Source of the DNA: Serpula lacrymans var. lacrymans S7.9
Taxonomy: Eukaryota; Basidiomycota; Agaricomycetes; Boletales; Serpulaceae
Assembly: GCF_000218685.1 (NCBI RefSeq)
Contig: NW_006763295.1
Span: 186,001-250,000, forward strand
Direction: 5' to 3'
Length of the DNA: 64,000 nucleotides
The position numbers were made by a program, and so were the translations under genes. Below, in pieces: positions 23,058 to 35,895 of the stretch (positions are counted from its first letter, which is position 1; each line of letters opens with the position of its first letter). The notes beneath the pieces are model-generated. The model was given only the letters and a program-made list of their open reading frames with translations. It searched no databases and was not told the DNA's origin.

Positions 23058-25401
23058 ATGATGTTGTTCGGTTTCGTAGGATTGGCTGTCGCAGTCGTAG
23101 CGAATGTCGCTGGTGCAGCTGCAGCTTCAAGCCAGCTCGAGGGTCTCTACAGTCTTGTCAAGAGACAAATTCCAGCTCACGCAGGCGCCTTCACCTTCGA
23201 ACTCTCTGCTGCAAATACCACGAATGCTACAGATACATTCACTTTGAGTGATATCGGAAAAAATGCTACAGGGAATGCCACGATACTCATCGAGTGCTCT
23301 ACAATCAGTGCTTGTGCTCGTGGATTATACACGTAAGTCTCCCATCCTCGTTCATCGTACCTGCAGCCATCTCATCTGCCATGAGAACAGCTACGTGACC
23401 GAGTTTGGAGGCGTAGACATCTGGTGGACAGGCTCGCGGCTCAATGAGCTGCCATCTCAGCTTCCAGAAATCGGAGAGCCAGTCACTCGCACATCGCTCG
23501 TGCCATATCGCTATCATTTCAACACAGTCACCTTCAGCTACACCGCGTCCTTCTATGATTTCGACGACTGGTCTTTTCTACTCGATTGGCTCGCCCTGCG
23601 TGGTGTGAACCTGCCCCTAGCATGGGTCGGGAACGAGTACGTTCTCGTCCAAGTCTTCCGCGAGGCAGGTCTCACCGACGCGGATATCGCGACTTTCCTC
23701 TCCGGCCCAGCGTTCCAGGCGTGGAACAGGTTTGGAAACATTCAAGGCAGCTGGGGTGGCGACTTGCCCGAACAATGGATCAATGATCAATTCGTTCTGC
23801 AAAAGCAGATCCTCGCGCGAATGGTTGAGCTTGGCATGACGCCTGTCTTGCCCTCCTTTACCGGCTTCGTTCCCCGTGCTATGCACACCCTCTACCCCAA
23901 CGCTTCCATTGTTAACGGAAGTCAGTGGAGTACCTTTACGATACAGCATACCAACGATTCTTTCCTTGAACCGTTCGATCCTTTGTTCAGCACCCTACAA
24001 ACGTCTTTCATGACTAAATATGCGGCTGCATACGGAAACGTATCTCACATCTATACCCTCGATCAGTACAACGAAATGATGCCTTATAGTGGAAACACAT
24101 CATACCTTTCAAGCATCTCGTCAGCTACGTTCGCCAGCTTGCGCGCAACTGACCCCGAAGCGGTGTGGATGATGCAAGGCTGGCTGTTCTACATTTATGC
24201 TTCGTTCTGGACCGACGAGCGTGTAGAGGCTTACCTGGGAGGCGTTCCAGGGAACGACAGCATGATCATCCTTGACCTGTTCAGCGAGGCATACCCTCAA
24301 TGGCAACGTCTGAACTCGTACTTTGGCAAACAGTGGATATGGTGCGAGCTGCACGACTTTGGTGGTAACATGGGATTCGAAGGGAACTTTGAGAATGTCA
24401 CCACGCAGCCCGTCAAGGCTCTGGCTACACCTGGGAACACGATGGTCGGCATGGGGTTGACGATGGAGGGTCAAGAAGGGAACGAGATCATGTATGATGT
24501 CCTCTTTGACCAGGCGTGGTCACCCACGCCAATCAACAGAACATCGTATGTCTCAGCATGGACGTCGCGTCGGTACAATGTCCCCAATCTTCCTACCGCT
24601 GCTACTGAAGCATGGGAGATCCTTGCTTCGACCGTTTACAACAATCAAGACCCGTTGCTTCAGGCTACAATTAAAAGTATATTCGAGCTTGAGCCCGCGA
24701 TCAACGGACTCGTCAATCTCACGGTCCTGCAGGGGATTCCAACTGGGCTTTTTTATGACACGAATACGACTATTGTCCCCGCTCTTCAATCATTGTTGCA
24801 GGCACGCCAAGAGAGTAGCGCGCTCGATGAGGTCCCGGAATTCCAGTACGACGTTGTTTACATTATCCGTCAGCTGCTTGCAAATCGTTTCATCGATCTC
24901 TATACCTCACTCGTTGATACATATAATTCGACGACCTCAAGCAGCTCTGATGTTTCCACAGCTGGTGCACCACTCATCACACTCTTGAAGGACGTTGACT
25001 CGGTTCTGCTCACAGATACACATTTTCTCCTCTCAAATTGGATCAGTGCCGCTCGGAACTGGGCACACGATAACTCAACCTACGCTGCATACCTCGAGTA
25101 CAACGCCCGCAATCAGATCACACTCTGGGGCCCAAGAGGAGAGGTCCACGACTACGCATCTAAGCAATGGGGTGGGCTCGTTGGCACGTATTATGTCCAG
25201 CGCTGGGAGGAATTCGTGTCGTATCTCTCAGGGAGCAAAGCAAACGGGACAGCGTACAATGGCACTGCCGTCGCCGATGTGATGTTCAATATTGGCCTTG
25301 CCTGGGACAACGAGACATGGGGGCAAGCGGCGAACGAGACCTGGGGGACTGTGGGTAATACCTGGGATGTCGTACAGCAACTCGTGGACAAGTACATTTG
25401 A
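23058..25401 (+). CDS. Alpha-N-acetylglucosaminidase (NAGLU family, GH89), secreted
   Basis: Hydrolyses terminal alpha-linked N-acetylglucosamine. Two exons (23058-23332, 23391-25401; 58-bp intron) give 761 residues in frame, close to animal NAGLU length. The N-terminus is a signal peptide (LFGFVGLAVAVVANVAGAAA). GH89 blocks: YVTEFGGVDIWWTGSRL, YHFNTVTFSYTASFYDFDD, WLALRGVNLPLAWVGNEY, GNIQGSWGGDLPEQWI, MTPVLPSFTGFVPRAM, WMMQGWLFY, ILDLFSEAYPQW, WCELHDFGGNMGFEG and GLTMEGQEGNEIMYD. Glutamates in GNEY/CELHDFGG/TMEG are where catalytic acids are expected. Many N-x-S/T sites suggest glycosylation. An extracellular or vacuolar place is inferred. Confidence 0.92.
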
Positions 25402-25921
25402 TTCTATGATGTAATCACAAGTTCATCAACCACGCGTTGTGATTTTACGTGTGGAACAGAAGTCATTCTAATCGCCCCTCTTGTGGCTTACAACATTCTT
25501 GACATGACTCGTTGCAATCCATTCGGGATCGTTTTCATACCGATTGATGACCCTAACTTGTTATAGTGTTATTTAACTCTGTTTTTGCGCTCAAAGTAGT
25601 GGACCTTGTACCCTATAATAAATTATGATTTAGCTTGCCACGATGATGTATTGTTCCTTGCCGAGTCCCTCGAAGACGGAGGATGGGTAATGCGACGTCT
25701 GCTTCCATTTTTTTTCAGTTGTTATCTTTTCTGGATTTCATACGGACTTCTCTGGTCCATAGTATACTTATATGTGTGTTGCCAGTCATGTTCTAGCGCA
25801 TAGGCACTTGGATGTATTACAGCCTCCGCACGTGGTGCAAGAGCACGTGGCTTTACTTTAGTTTCCGTGAGGCAGCCAGAATTGGGCGTGAGGTTGTCAG
25901 TGGGCACTCTGGCTAACAAAA
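25402..25921. other. Intergenic, 520 bp
   Basis: 3' flank of the glucosaminidase gene and 5' flank of ATG5. Nothing recognised beyond AT-rich terminator-like sequence after 25440 and T-rich tracts. Confidence 0.5.
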
Positions 25922-27233
25922 ATGTCTGCATACGCTACTACGCGACATCACTCGCCCTCAGCATTCTCAGCTTCAGCATCGACAACATTATATCGTCGTC
26001 TGACATGGGAGGGCACCGTTCCTCTCGAGATTCGTGTCGATCCAAATGAACTCCCAGCCAATTCAGACCGTGGTCTCGAATGCTACTACATGCAAGCACC
26101 AAGAGTCAGCTATCTGCCTCTCTTGGTGCCTGAAATACGTCGGTTTCTGATGGATGTCGTCTTTGACGAGGCTGCATCCAAGATGCTCAAGGAGGAGGAC
26201 TGGTGGTTTGAGAGTGAATCGCGCACATTGATCAAATGGTGAGCTTTTTCCTCTTGGCCCGTGCAATCCACATCGCGTGCGGTCATTAATATGGTAAATA
26301 TCACCAACCGCGTTTTGTTTTACATAGGCACTGGCCGATAGGCCTCATTTATGATAACCATATTATTTCATCTTCGATCAAACCATCCGCTCAAGGGTCT
26401 ACATCCTATTTGAACATGCAGGTCACGCCCCTCAAACTCATCCTGCATCTCGCATCGCCTCCTACAGATAAGCTCCTCCTGTCACCTAGTGCCGAGGCAT
26501 GTAAGCAGGCGTTCATGGGTCAGCTGAAGGAAGCCGACTTCCTCAGGTGGGGAAACACGAAGAGAATGACCAGCTTAAGGAAGGCTGAGCAAGACGGTAT
26601 TTGGGAAGGCGTTAAAGAACGTGAGTTTCAATGCTATGTTTAACCTTTTTTTTGTTTCAATATTACTCTTATCTCTGATCCGCTTTGATCTCACTTTTTC
26701 CCGCAGATAATTTCGATGATTACTGGCGTGTTGCAGCCAAAGTAACACCGACGATCGCACCTGCTCGACCGAACTCGCCCCCACCTCCGCCATCGGGATC
26801 CATGCACACTCGCCCTCCTTCCGCCGACCCTCAGGTGGCACCTGACAGAGACGGCGCCTACAATGTCCGAAGTGTACCGGTAAGGCTATACTTGCCTGAT
26901 GGTCCGGTATTACAGGATCTCGTCCCACCCATGCTCGAAGATGGTATGTGCTCGTGTTTCCCAGTACCTTAGGCTTTATCGCGCGATCTTCCTTTTCTTA
27001 CGTGTCATCTATATACTAATTGATAAATCGTAGGATCTCCGCATACCCTCGGGCATTATTTATCCACGCACATTCCCCTGCTTTTCCCCCCTTCGTCTTC
27101 TTCCGACTCGGATCTCGCTTTCGCACTGATTCACGGTGTTCTCGCGCCATCTGAAGCTGAAATGGCATGGCTTGGGGCTTGCATGCCAGGAGCTGACGGG
27201 TGGATCAATGTTTGTGTAGGTATTGCTCAATAA
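25922..27233 (+). CDS. ATG5: Autophagy protein ATG5
   Basis: ATG5 is covalently joined to ATG12; the conjugate with ATG16 promotes lipidation of ATG8 on the growing autophagosome. Four exons (25922-26238, 26328-26620, 26707-26943, 27034-27233) splice in frame to 348 residues. Family blocks: LYRRLTWEGTVPLEIRVDP, YYMQAPRVSYLPLLVPEIRR, the WHWPIGLIYD junction across intron 1, PLKLILHLASPP, FMGQLKEADFLRWGN, VPVRLYLPDGPVLQDLVPPM and HTLGHYLSTHIPLLFPP. The lysine in QLKEADFLR is at the position used for ATG12 attachment. A Pro-rich insert (about residues 215-245) lies before the second ubiquitin-like lobe. The C-terminus GADGWINVCVGIAQ is complete. Confidence 0.93.
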
Positions 27234-29918
27234 GATGGACATCTTAGATATTTGTTCTCTCCAGTTAGTTTACTTCTCGCTGTTCATAATAGTGGTGTTG
27301 TTTTGATAACTCTAATGGATAAGTATACCCGTTTTTCTCGACTTGATTGGTCCGTGCGTGCTGCGCAGACCGGAGTACCGCGATAACTAAAACACAATGA
27401 CCGCACGCCTTGGAGAAAATGAAGATATTCCCTAACGATAAAATACTGCTGTAGCCAGCCTGTGTATGAGTTCAAAAAAGATATCACCTTCACAGCAATA
27501 TATAAATCCGTATGATATTAAAAGATAAAGATAATTACTTTCTATAATGCTGAAACAACATGAAGAAAAATTATTTGTCCATTGAGATATCCGCCTTAGA
27601 GTCGAACGGGTCAAGACAAAGGTGACTCTTAAAACTGTCCACCGATGGATAATGCTGTAGATATCTCCACCAAGCGGATGAGTGCCAATTCAAATTGTAC
27701 GATTTGGAGCAGGCGCAGGGGCAGAAAACAAAGAACGCGCGCTTCAATCTAGTGCCATCACGATCGTGGCCGCCTGGTGCGAAGACGCTGGTAAGGCTCA
27801 CAGCCAATTCACAGCAATGCCAGTAGTTTAAGGGGCTCCTGACGATTCGGACTTTTGGCGCCTGCACTTGGCGAGGTAAGGTTCAGGAATCCAGCAACTT
27901 GGTAGGAGCTGCGCATCCCAATCGCAAGGCTTGCCACCGAAATGACTAACTTGAAGGAGAAGAGGGCGCGCCGGTGAGAACTGAACCCGAACTGAGCCTC
28001 CTGGATCCTGGTGGTGTTCATCGAAATTCCATCTTAGGGTCAAAAACAAAGTATTCGTTCTTGACGTTAAATCTGGCAGAGCCCCCTGAAAATTTACGAA
28101 ATGAGTAGAGCTGTACCTACGATTTGCCCCTGATGAAAAGATAGTAGGGCTGTCATCGGCGCTATGCCAGGACAAGCATAAGGAAACTGGAACTAGAGAA
28201 CCGTATCACTTCCATGGCACAGAGTGACAGCTCTCTGCATTACCATAGCTGTTATGCACCTAACACTGTTCTGTCGCAGTGTTATCTTTTAATTGCGAGG
28301 GACCGCTGAAAACGCCAGTGCCATATGCGATCCTTAAGAATTTCTATATAAGGACCTAGGTATGCTTAGCGAAGCTAGTCCCAAAGGAAAAATAATATGT
28401 GGACAGCACTCAACATTGCGTGCACTGAAAGAGCGGCGAATTTAATCCAGGTAAGTCGATAAGTATCTGGTATCTTTCTTACAAGTTAGTGCGGTGAATC
28501 AAAGGTCGAACATGGGATTAACTCCACGCTCTCAGGCTAGACTCAGGCTACGATACCGAGCACCTTATTCAACTCCGATGCTGGGCGCTTAGCGCTTTCC
28601 ATGACAGCACAATTCGCAACTTACACCTGGCTTACAAGTGAGCTTTTTTTTTTGTTACGAGTATCAAGACTGTATTGAATGGCGTGTTCTTCGTAATTGC
28701 CTTCTTGTATCACATGTATACAGCATCGTGATGGAGAGCCAAGTGATACATTTCAACCAGTTCACCCAGGATTACCAACTTCGCAAAAGGGAATAGGAAA
28801 GTTGCGTTGGTCCACCAATCAACGAGGACGCTGGGCTATGCATTTTCACGAACTATGTTCTCCCTGGTTCAACTGTCAGAAGCGAAAACAGGATACTGAA
28901 TTGCGAAGGTACTTCTGACAGGCGTCCGAAAGTTACGGTACGCCTTACTTCGTTTCAGTATGTATGCCTCCCACATGTTGACCTCTCTAAAATAGCTACG
29001 GTAACGATCAATCAGTGTTTGAGATTTTCTTGCCTAGTTTTTACAGGAAGGCTAGCGGCATGAGAGTCGACCGTCGATAATGCGCCCATCACTGCCGGCG
29101 ATGACCGTCTTTCAGGCTCCCGAAGCCTCTGCAATTATACACCGTGACCTACTTGTCATCGTTGTCTGATATCAAGCTACCTTCGTTTGAAGCGCACAAA
29201 ACCCGCCGATGCCTCGCCAGCTCATTGCCGAATCCAAGGAATTTCAATAGGCAGTCAGTCACACCGGGCAAGTATTTTCGACTGTATTAGCCATACGGAC
29301 GCATACCAAAAAGAAGAACAATTCGAAGTTGCTTCAAATGTACGAGATTCGGACGCAGGGCCGATGATCAGATAATCCCCATGGCTCGTCGTCCATCAAA
29401 TACTGGTTAATACGCCTCTACACAACAAGCACAATAACTAAACTTATCAAACCCGAGGTGGCTCGAAATGTAGTGTGGACTTGCACTGCTATAACCAACC
29501 AAACCCCTGACTAACGGCCTTAATCGGTGCTGTATTTGGATGGTCGTCTGACAGTGATTTGTTGCCACTTGGAGGAGAGGTGTTCTGGGATTATGGCACC
29601 GACTCGGATGCGGCCATTCGGTAATTGGAGGTATGTTACAGGATGGACCCACAAGGAGAGTGTCGTGGCCCACATAGAAGAACGAACCGTTCACAGACGA
29701 TGCTGCGGTACCGGAATGAACATCTCACCTTCTAAGGATCATCCCCATCATGACGAGTCTAGGGGCGCTGGGCGTTTCATGACAGTTTTCGTCCGTGATG
29801 CGGCGGTACTGCATCGTGGCAATGAACAACCAATACTAAGTAGCTAGACTTAACGTGAGTGCATTCCCCGGAAGCCGCAAACAGTGCCAATAGAAAGATA
29901 GCCTGATAGGCGAAGACA
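27234..29918. other. Gene-poor, probably decayed region (2.7 kb)
   Basis: No gene could be assigned. Minus-strand frames over 27571-28175 and 29407-29694, and plus-strand frames over 28697-28918 and 29527-29847, show no family I recognise. One plus-strand stretch looks spliced and coding: an ATG at about 28399 (TALNIACTERAANLIQ), then a strong donor GTAAGTCG, then an exon reading ATIPSTLFNSDAGRLALS. The next exon soon hits a stop. This could be a short real gene or the relic of a larger one. Confidence 0.4.
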
Positions 29919-30588
29919 CTAAAATAACCCGGGGAGGACCGCGAAGCCCTGAATATCACTCACTGCATAGCACAGCATAATCATAACAAGATCCGTTTCC
30001 TCACTCCACATGCCTAAAGACCAAAACTTTACTTGATACCACGGACACAGGATAGATAGTGATAACTTCAAAGCACTGTTACAAAGAACTTGCGAGCGAT
30101 ATGTATCTAATAGAACCCATTGAATGGGGAACGCAGCACATTCAGATAGCACGGCTTTCTCTTCCTCGATGAGGTGCAACCAGTCCAGTGGAGTCTTAGA
30201 TCTCGTAACGGGCAGAAACAGTATATTCAGAGAAGACTGCATATGTACATGAACCGTAGCAACTTCTGCGACCGGTTCCTGCATATGGCCGGACGGCTTT
30301 CTGTATTTCTGTATATAGGACGAGACCGAGGCCCTTGGTGTTTCCACTGCGTAGGTTCCATCTGAATGTTCCATTCACGTCTAAAGACCGCTGAGGGTGT
30401 GAAGCAGCAGCATGAGATACAGGGTGTGTAGATGGCATCTACATACACACATAAGACATACGGAATAACAATAAACGAAGCCGTGTATACTCACGTGCTA
30501 GTGTCCGCTATCGTGCTCGATTACTATTAATGTTGATATGAAGGGATATTATAATAGTCTATGGGTTCACTATAGATAGATTATCAGT
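29919..30588 (-). pseudogene. Probable decayed 3' remainder of the Zn2Cys6 regulator
   Basis: Downstream of the stop at 30589, minus-strand sequence near 30400 still reads HTLYLMLLLHTLSGL, which resembles the PFPYLMRLLLIH stretch of fungal regulator middle domains. It then meets stops and frame changes. A 151-codon frame (30374-29919) has no clear match. I read this as the broken rest of the gene upstream, not a separate gene. Confidence 0.4.
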
Positions 30589-32125
30589 TTATTGGGTGTG
30601 CCTCTTTGGGAGATAGTAGTCCATACTGGAAGAAGCGTAGTAATGAAGCTGAACGAGGCTCGACCATGTCACACGCAAGTGATCTTGGTCAGTACCATAT
30701 GAGTTTACAGCGCCTGCTTCGGATAATCCTAGATCAACGGCCATCGTCATGGCCATCTGTGAAAAGTTTTTTTTAGTATATGCATGCACACCACAAGCGC
30801 TCAAAAACAGGAAGCCCGACCTCGCAATAACCACGAAAACCTGGACAAATCATTAGGAAACGTATGTGAGATTGATCACCCATTGCAACGTACCAAGAGC
30901 TCTACCGTTCTTATATTCAGACCAGGCAAGGACCATCAAAGCATGGAGGCTATCAAGAGATGGCTGATGGACAACTGCGGAAAGTATGTTCTACCAGGAA
31001 GGGTCAGATTTAGTAGACACGGGTACCCAAAAAGGCCAGTACTTTGGCATTATCACCGTAAGCCTCGGCAATACTATGAAGTCCTCTTGACGTCAATTCT
31101 GGGACATTTGAAAACCTAATCTACGCATTGGAAAGTTGGATCAAAGCTACGGTGAAGATTCGTACCTCACAGCTATGCTGGCTATGCAGCTCGATAACAG
31201 TGCCGTCAAGCTCCCATTGGTGAATTTCTCCAATATCTCGTCGTGGACAATGAAAGTACACTGCGTTCCCATATGTTGAAAGAACAGTTGGATGAAGTGA
31301 GGCATTAGGTTTCGATGAGGGCATTGGAGGTGCGCTGGGTCAAATAATTGAAGTGATCGACGAGGCACGTGGGCGTTAATTGGTGTAGAATGGTTAGAGG
31401 CCCGGTACACTGTTGATCCAGGGGATGAATTGCTATAAGGAGAGTCGTCTTCCGAGCTTACAATAGAATCCGAAGGAGAGTGTCTGCAGAATTGGATGCT
31501 TCAAGTTAACGATGAACGCCATAAAGGCAAAGAAAGGCACACCTTTGATGAGCTGGAATGGTACGACGCTGTTCTGAAGCGTATGTCTGATATCGTGCAT
31601 GGTTTTCTGATTCATAACCGGAAGATGCTGGAGAATAGGATGATGAACGATGGAATGAAGGATGTGGATGTGGATATGACGGTGTTGCACTGTATGGTGT
31701 AGGGGGAAGCGAAAAGTTGCTGGTCGATGAAATGCTGCCTTCAAGACGTTTATACGGATCTGGAGTGGAGCCTGGTAGCCGATCACTGAGGTGCTGTACA
31801 GGTAAGCCTTTGTTCATTTCGTAGGGCTGGGATGTTGGGCCAGCCAAAGGGCCAGCAATAGCGCGACTGCGCTCCGCAAAGTATCGTTCTCTATCGCGAA
31901 AGCGACATGGTATTTTAGCAACTTTGCAAGCTTCACATTGAGTTTCGGGCGTGGACTGCAGACATTTTATTTTCTTGAGACGGCTGGATCAGTGGGCGAT
32001 AAGTAGTGTGATGAAAGGGAGTGCCACAGTACGTACCAGTTATCGCAGGACGTGACAAGGCGAGGGCGCTTCTTATGGCCCTGGGTGGATTGGGGGGACT
32101 CGATGATGAACTGAAAGTCTTCCAT
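30589..32125 (-). pseudogene. Zn(II)2Cys6 fungal transcription factor, truncated
   Basis: The ATG at 32125 (MEDFQFIIESPQSTQGHKK) leads, across an intron (32036-31984), into CDNCRLKKIKC and then CEACKVAKIPCRF. This is a complete six-cysteine binuclear zinc cluster (C-x2-C-x6-C-x8-C-x2-C-x6-C). A Ser/Pro/Tyr-rich linker follows (FSLPPTPYSATPSYPHPHPS). The middle homology region starts as FIVHDEILEKFTNG and SLTALLSSCIASIAVRY. It continues over further exons as SLDSLHALMVLAWSEYKNG, MAMTMAVDLGLSEAG and LRVTWSSLVQLHYYASS. It stops at 30589, short of the normal end, and decayed sequence follows. The DNA-binding half is intact, so a short product may still be made. Confidence 0.75.
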
Positions 32126-33281
32126 GGGGGATAAGTAAGAGTATTAGCTGAGAAAGGAGCGATCGGCTGACTTTTATACTACGCAAGGCTGCACCTCGAG
32201 GCGGTAGTATGTATGGTCACGGCGTAACGATATGTACATTCTAATGCAGAATAAGCCGCGAATAATGAGTCAGACATGCGATCTCAAGTTGAGGTCAGCG
32301 AGTTGGAAATCACACCCAAAGAACCTGCCGTCGCACCCGTTCTACAAGTGACCGAGGGCTCAGGGCAACACCCATTGACTCTCCCAAGCCGCCGGTCAAG
32401 CCGTCAATTTCCGAATCGCATCTGTCTGTTTCATGCATGCCGTAAACAGTTTCTGGCCAATCTCTCTGATCTTCTGCTGCGGTGTGTGGCCTATAAAATT
32501 AGGTAAGCGTTCAGAAAACATATGACAATGTTTAGTTGTGTCCTACTACTGTAGACCATTCGACACCGGTGTTGCCAAGTTGTCACAGGTAGCATCCTCG
32601 TGTAGACAACCTTCTTCGATCCCAGCTATATTTTTCTTGGCCTAGTTCCAGAAAAGACAGGCTTAACACCTTCCCCGCAGGTGGATACCTGTTCGTATCT
32701 GTCACTAAATTCACACCGTTGCCATCGCCTCAGAGCGCCCAATAATCTGCCCGCTTGTCCGCTGCACTCCCGCTGCGCTGACTAAAGTCCTTTTCTAACT
32801 CTCGGCAAGCATCATGCCGATGTCATTACCACTACGTATACCGAGCTCGGTAAACCATTATTAATCCCGGCCTTCCTCAAGAACTCTTCCTGGCTCCAGT
32901 CTATGTATTTCTTTACTCTTGTCTGTCCACGAAAGTGGGTGCAGCGTGTTCTTCCGTCCATAACGGCGAAGGACTGTAGCAAACAATGCTAAGCGTTTTC
33001 CTCGGATCAACTTTCGATCATACCCGATCGCATACTCAGTCACTTCCCCCACGTAAATTCCCTATTCCATTGTGCTTCCCAAGGGACAGTAGCACTGCAT
33101 GCCCCTTCTCATTTTTGGCTCAGCGATTGCCATGACTGGCCTTCGGCCTAAGAAAGCTTCCCTGGGAAGCTTTTCGTGTCTATTTGAATCATTTCGTTCG
33201 AAATGCTTTAGCCTGACTGCAGTGTCAGAGCATACCTACTAACGATTGTAGGACTAGAGTAACTCAACTGTTCCGATCCGA
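32126..33281. other. Intergenic, 1.16 kb
   Basis: Between the regulator start and the transporter stop. Frames at 32276-32506 (+) and 32861-33052 (-) show no family I recognise. A short palindrome lies at 33153-33173. Confidence 0.5.
33153..33173. repeat. Near-perfect palindrome (10-bp arms)
   Basis: AAAGCTTCCC, T, GGGAAGCTTT. It lies about 110 bp beyond the transporter stop codon and could form a hairpin in the transcript's 3' region. Confidence 0.45.
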
Positions 33282-35474
33282 TTAATATTGATGTACTGTA
33301 CTCTCCTCGTTACTTTCCCTTCTTCCCTCCATATTACCATCTTGGGCAATCCATCTAATCTTTGAAGACCTCACACTTCGGACCTCTTCCGCATCTTCTT
33401 CGCCTTCTTCAAGGTCATCAGCAGAGAAGAGTAGATGTTGATTGACTAACTGATCATCCCGATGAGGCTTCGTGGCGCGGCGTTAGATCACATCACGTCT
33501 ACATGTTAATAAAAAAAGTTGCTCACTGCTGAGCGATCATCGCGGCGTATGTCTGTTTCGAGTTCTACTCCATCATAGTCGTTAACAGAGAAATCTCCAT
33601 TGATGTCATTACGAATTGGTATCGGATTTCCATGAGCGTCGAGAGCCACATTGGAATCAACAGACTTGCGGTATTTGTGATACGTAAAAAGTGCGATTCC
33701 TACAAAGGGATATTAGGTGTGAATAATGCATCGATGAATAGGAAGAGCCGATATCTGACGTACCGCAAACAGTTATTCCGACGCCGGTGATGTTTAGGGG
33801 TGTGAGTTCATCACCAAAGAACCACGCCGAGATAGTAATAGTTGTGACTTCTTTAGCAATTCCTGCAATGGACATCGGCACAACACCTGCACGTTGAATG
33901 ATGCTGTTGAGCCCAGAATAACACGTTCAGGATCAGCCTGTCATGCGAATTTTGTACCACATCTGAAATAGCGGTCCCCGCGACGTACTAGAATTCACTG
34001 AGAACCATACAAAAGGCCAGGAAACCAGGAGAGACCAGAAATAACGCAGTATTCAAACTTGAGGCGGTATCGTGGAAGTAAGAGGACTTGAAGACATTGC
34101 CCCAGCCCTCCCAAATTGCGCTGATGACAGCGAGGGTGACGCCCATCATAGGCGCTAGCCAGTACACAGTTGCAGCAGGATTGTCCATCCCCATGGTCTT
34201 GTTCTTGAGAAGTAGCTGAGTAAGACTCCATCGAAGACCACCGAGCGCACTGGCAGTTAGCACCAAGATGAAGCCAGACAAGACAAAGGATGTTTCTGTG
34301 GCCACCATTAGAAGCACCCCACCAAATATGAGAAGGATGACTCCGATAAGGCGGAACGAGTAGACTTCAAGTCTGAATAGGAAAGCAAAGAGAAGCACAA
34401 ACACGAGGGAAGATGACTTGCACATGGCTGTGAAAGAAACAATTAGCGAGACGAATCAGGAAATTAGACAAAGTCGTCAGTTCGTGGTTCGCCGTAATTC
34501 TATAACCTCTCTATGAGCCACGTCGGGTGCCTGTTAATTTCGGCAACTCAAGGATAAAGATACAATGGCATACGACGTGGTTTGAGCTGTTAGAAGGAAC
34601 ATTTGAGACTCACTATAGAACGATAACGTAATGGTCTTGAGGGACAGGTTCGACAGGCCAATGTCAAGTCCCGTTGTGATAGCAGTTGGAACTGCCTTCT
34701 TACTAGAAAAGCGGGGAGTTCGTCAGCATAATCTACAATCTGATATGATGACTAGTTTTGAGGTGCGGCAATAACCACGTTTTAGCACCTGAGTGCCCCA
34801 TGACTTGACACCTGCGAGAAGCATGTTGTCAAGCGGTCAACACGAGACGCTTGTAATACAATGCTAAGTTTGTAGTGTGTAAGGCCAGGGGGGCCGTGTA
34901 AGTGTGTTCCGAGCGATGTCACAAAATGATCTTCCGACCCCGCGATTCCTTGCTATCGAACCAATCATGGAACCAGCAAAACTCACCCATAATCCGCCAT
35001 CGTCGGACTCCGTTCAGGTCGAAAAGTTCGCGGGAAGAGTGCTCTGATAGATGCCGCTAACAAAAACTGCACGATCATGTGGAGGGTGGTCACAAAAAGA
35101 GGGAAAGGAAAACCAAAGTGTTCTGGTGAGAACATCCACTTGTTGTATACGGATAGAACTGTTGCAAAAAGGAACCTGTGACCCCAAACAAGCAAAGGAA
35201 TAGCAAATTCATTACAAGTCAAGAATGAAACAAAATAGAACACGGTAAGCTTGTGGAACGCGTAGGGAAACTTTAAAACGTACCACGAAGCAATGAAAAG
35301 AGCATTTATGGCAGCGTTTCGCCACCAAATCCGCTTTTTCTCAGCGAAAGACGCAATGTGAGCTGGTGGAACATCTTCTTCGTGCTCTTGGTCGTCGTTT
35401 GTTCTGTGTATAGGCTGGTATTCAGCAGACTCTAAGGTATCTGCGTCCGGACCGAGGTTATGAGCTGGAGCCAT
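33282..35474 (-). CDS. Nucleotide-sugar/triose-phosphate-type transporter (SLC35C2/YMD8-like)
   Basis: A multi-pass Golgi or ER carrier of the TPT/NST family; the substrate is unknown. I place the start at the ATG at 35474 (MAPAHNLGPDADT). An acidic cytosolic tail (NDDQEHEEDVPP) precedes the first helix, which is split by an intron (AAINALFIASW / FLFATVLSVYNKWMF). Family blocks follow: FPFPLFVTTLHMIVQFLL, AITTGLDIGLSNLSL, ITLSFYTMCKSSSLVFVLL, ALGGLRWSLTQLLLKN, YWLAPMMGVTLAVISAIWEG, PMSIAGIAKEVTTITISAWF and ITVCGIALFTYHKYRK. An acidic C-terminal tail in the last exon (DDLEEGEEDAEE) ends at TAA 33284-33282. About ten membrane helices are expected. Confidence 0.85.
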
Positions 35475-35895
35475 GAAGTGCCAGTGAAGGAAACGCATGT
35501 CACGGCTAACACCAGCAACGAAGTGGCGTGGAACACTACCATATATGGAAATCTTTGTCATGACCGAGCCTTGACCGAATCCAAGCTGACTATCGCACAC
35601 CACCCAGAGCACCATCAAGCAATATCATCCATTACCATGCCTCATTCATACCAGCGTTGTCAGAACGGTTTAGACAAGTCTCTACACTTCGTATTGTAGG
35701 TGTATATGGGGTCATACCATTCATAGTCTAGTCAGGATCGCGATCGCAGGACAAACTATTAAGCTTTCTTTACCCCTTGCGGAAACGTCCTCGCGAACCG
35801 TCGTCGCCTCGAATGCCCCTTATGAAAGGCCAGCATTGTCACGATATACGTGGCAGATACGGTAGCATTTGAAAGCCAGATTTACTGTCACTAAG
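35475..35895. other. Intergenic, 420 bp
   Basis: 5' flank of the transporter and 3' flank of MED31. Nothing recognised. Confidence 0.5.
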
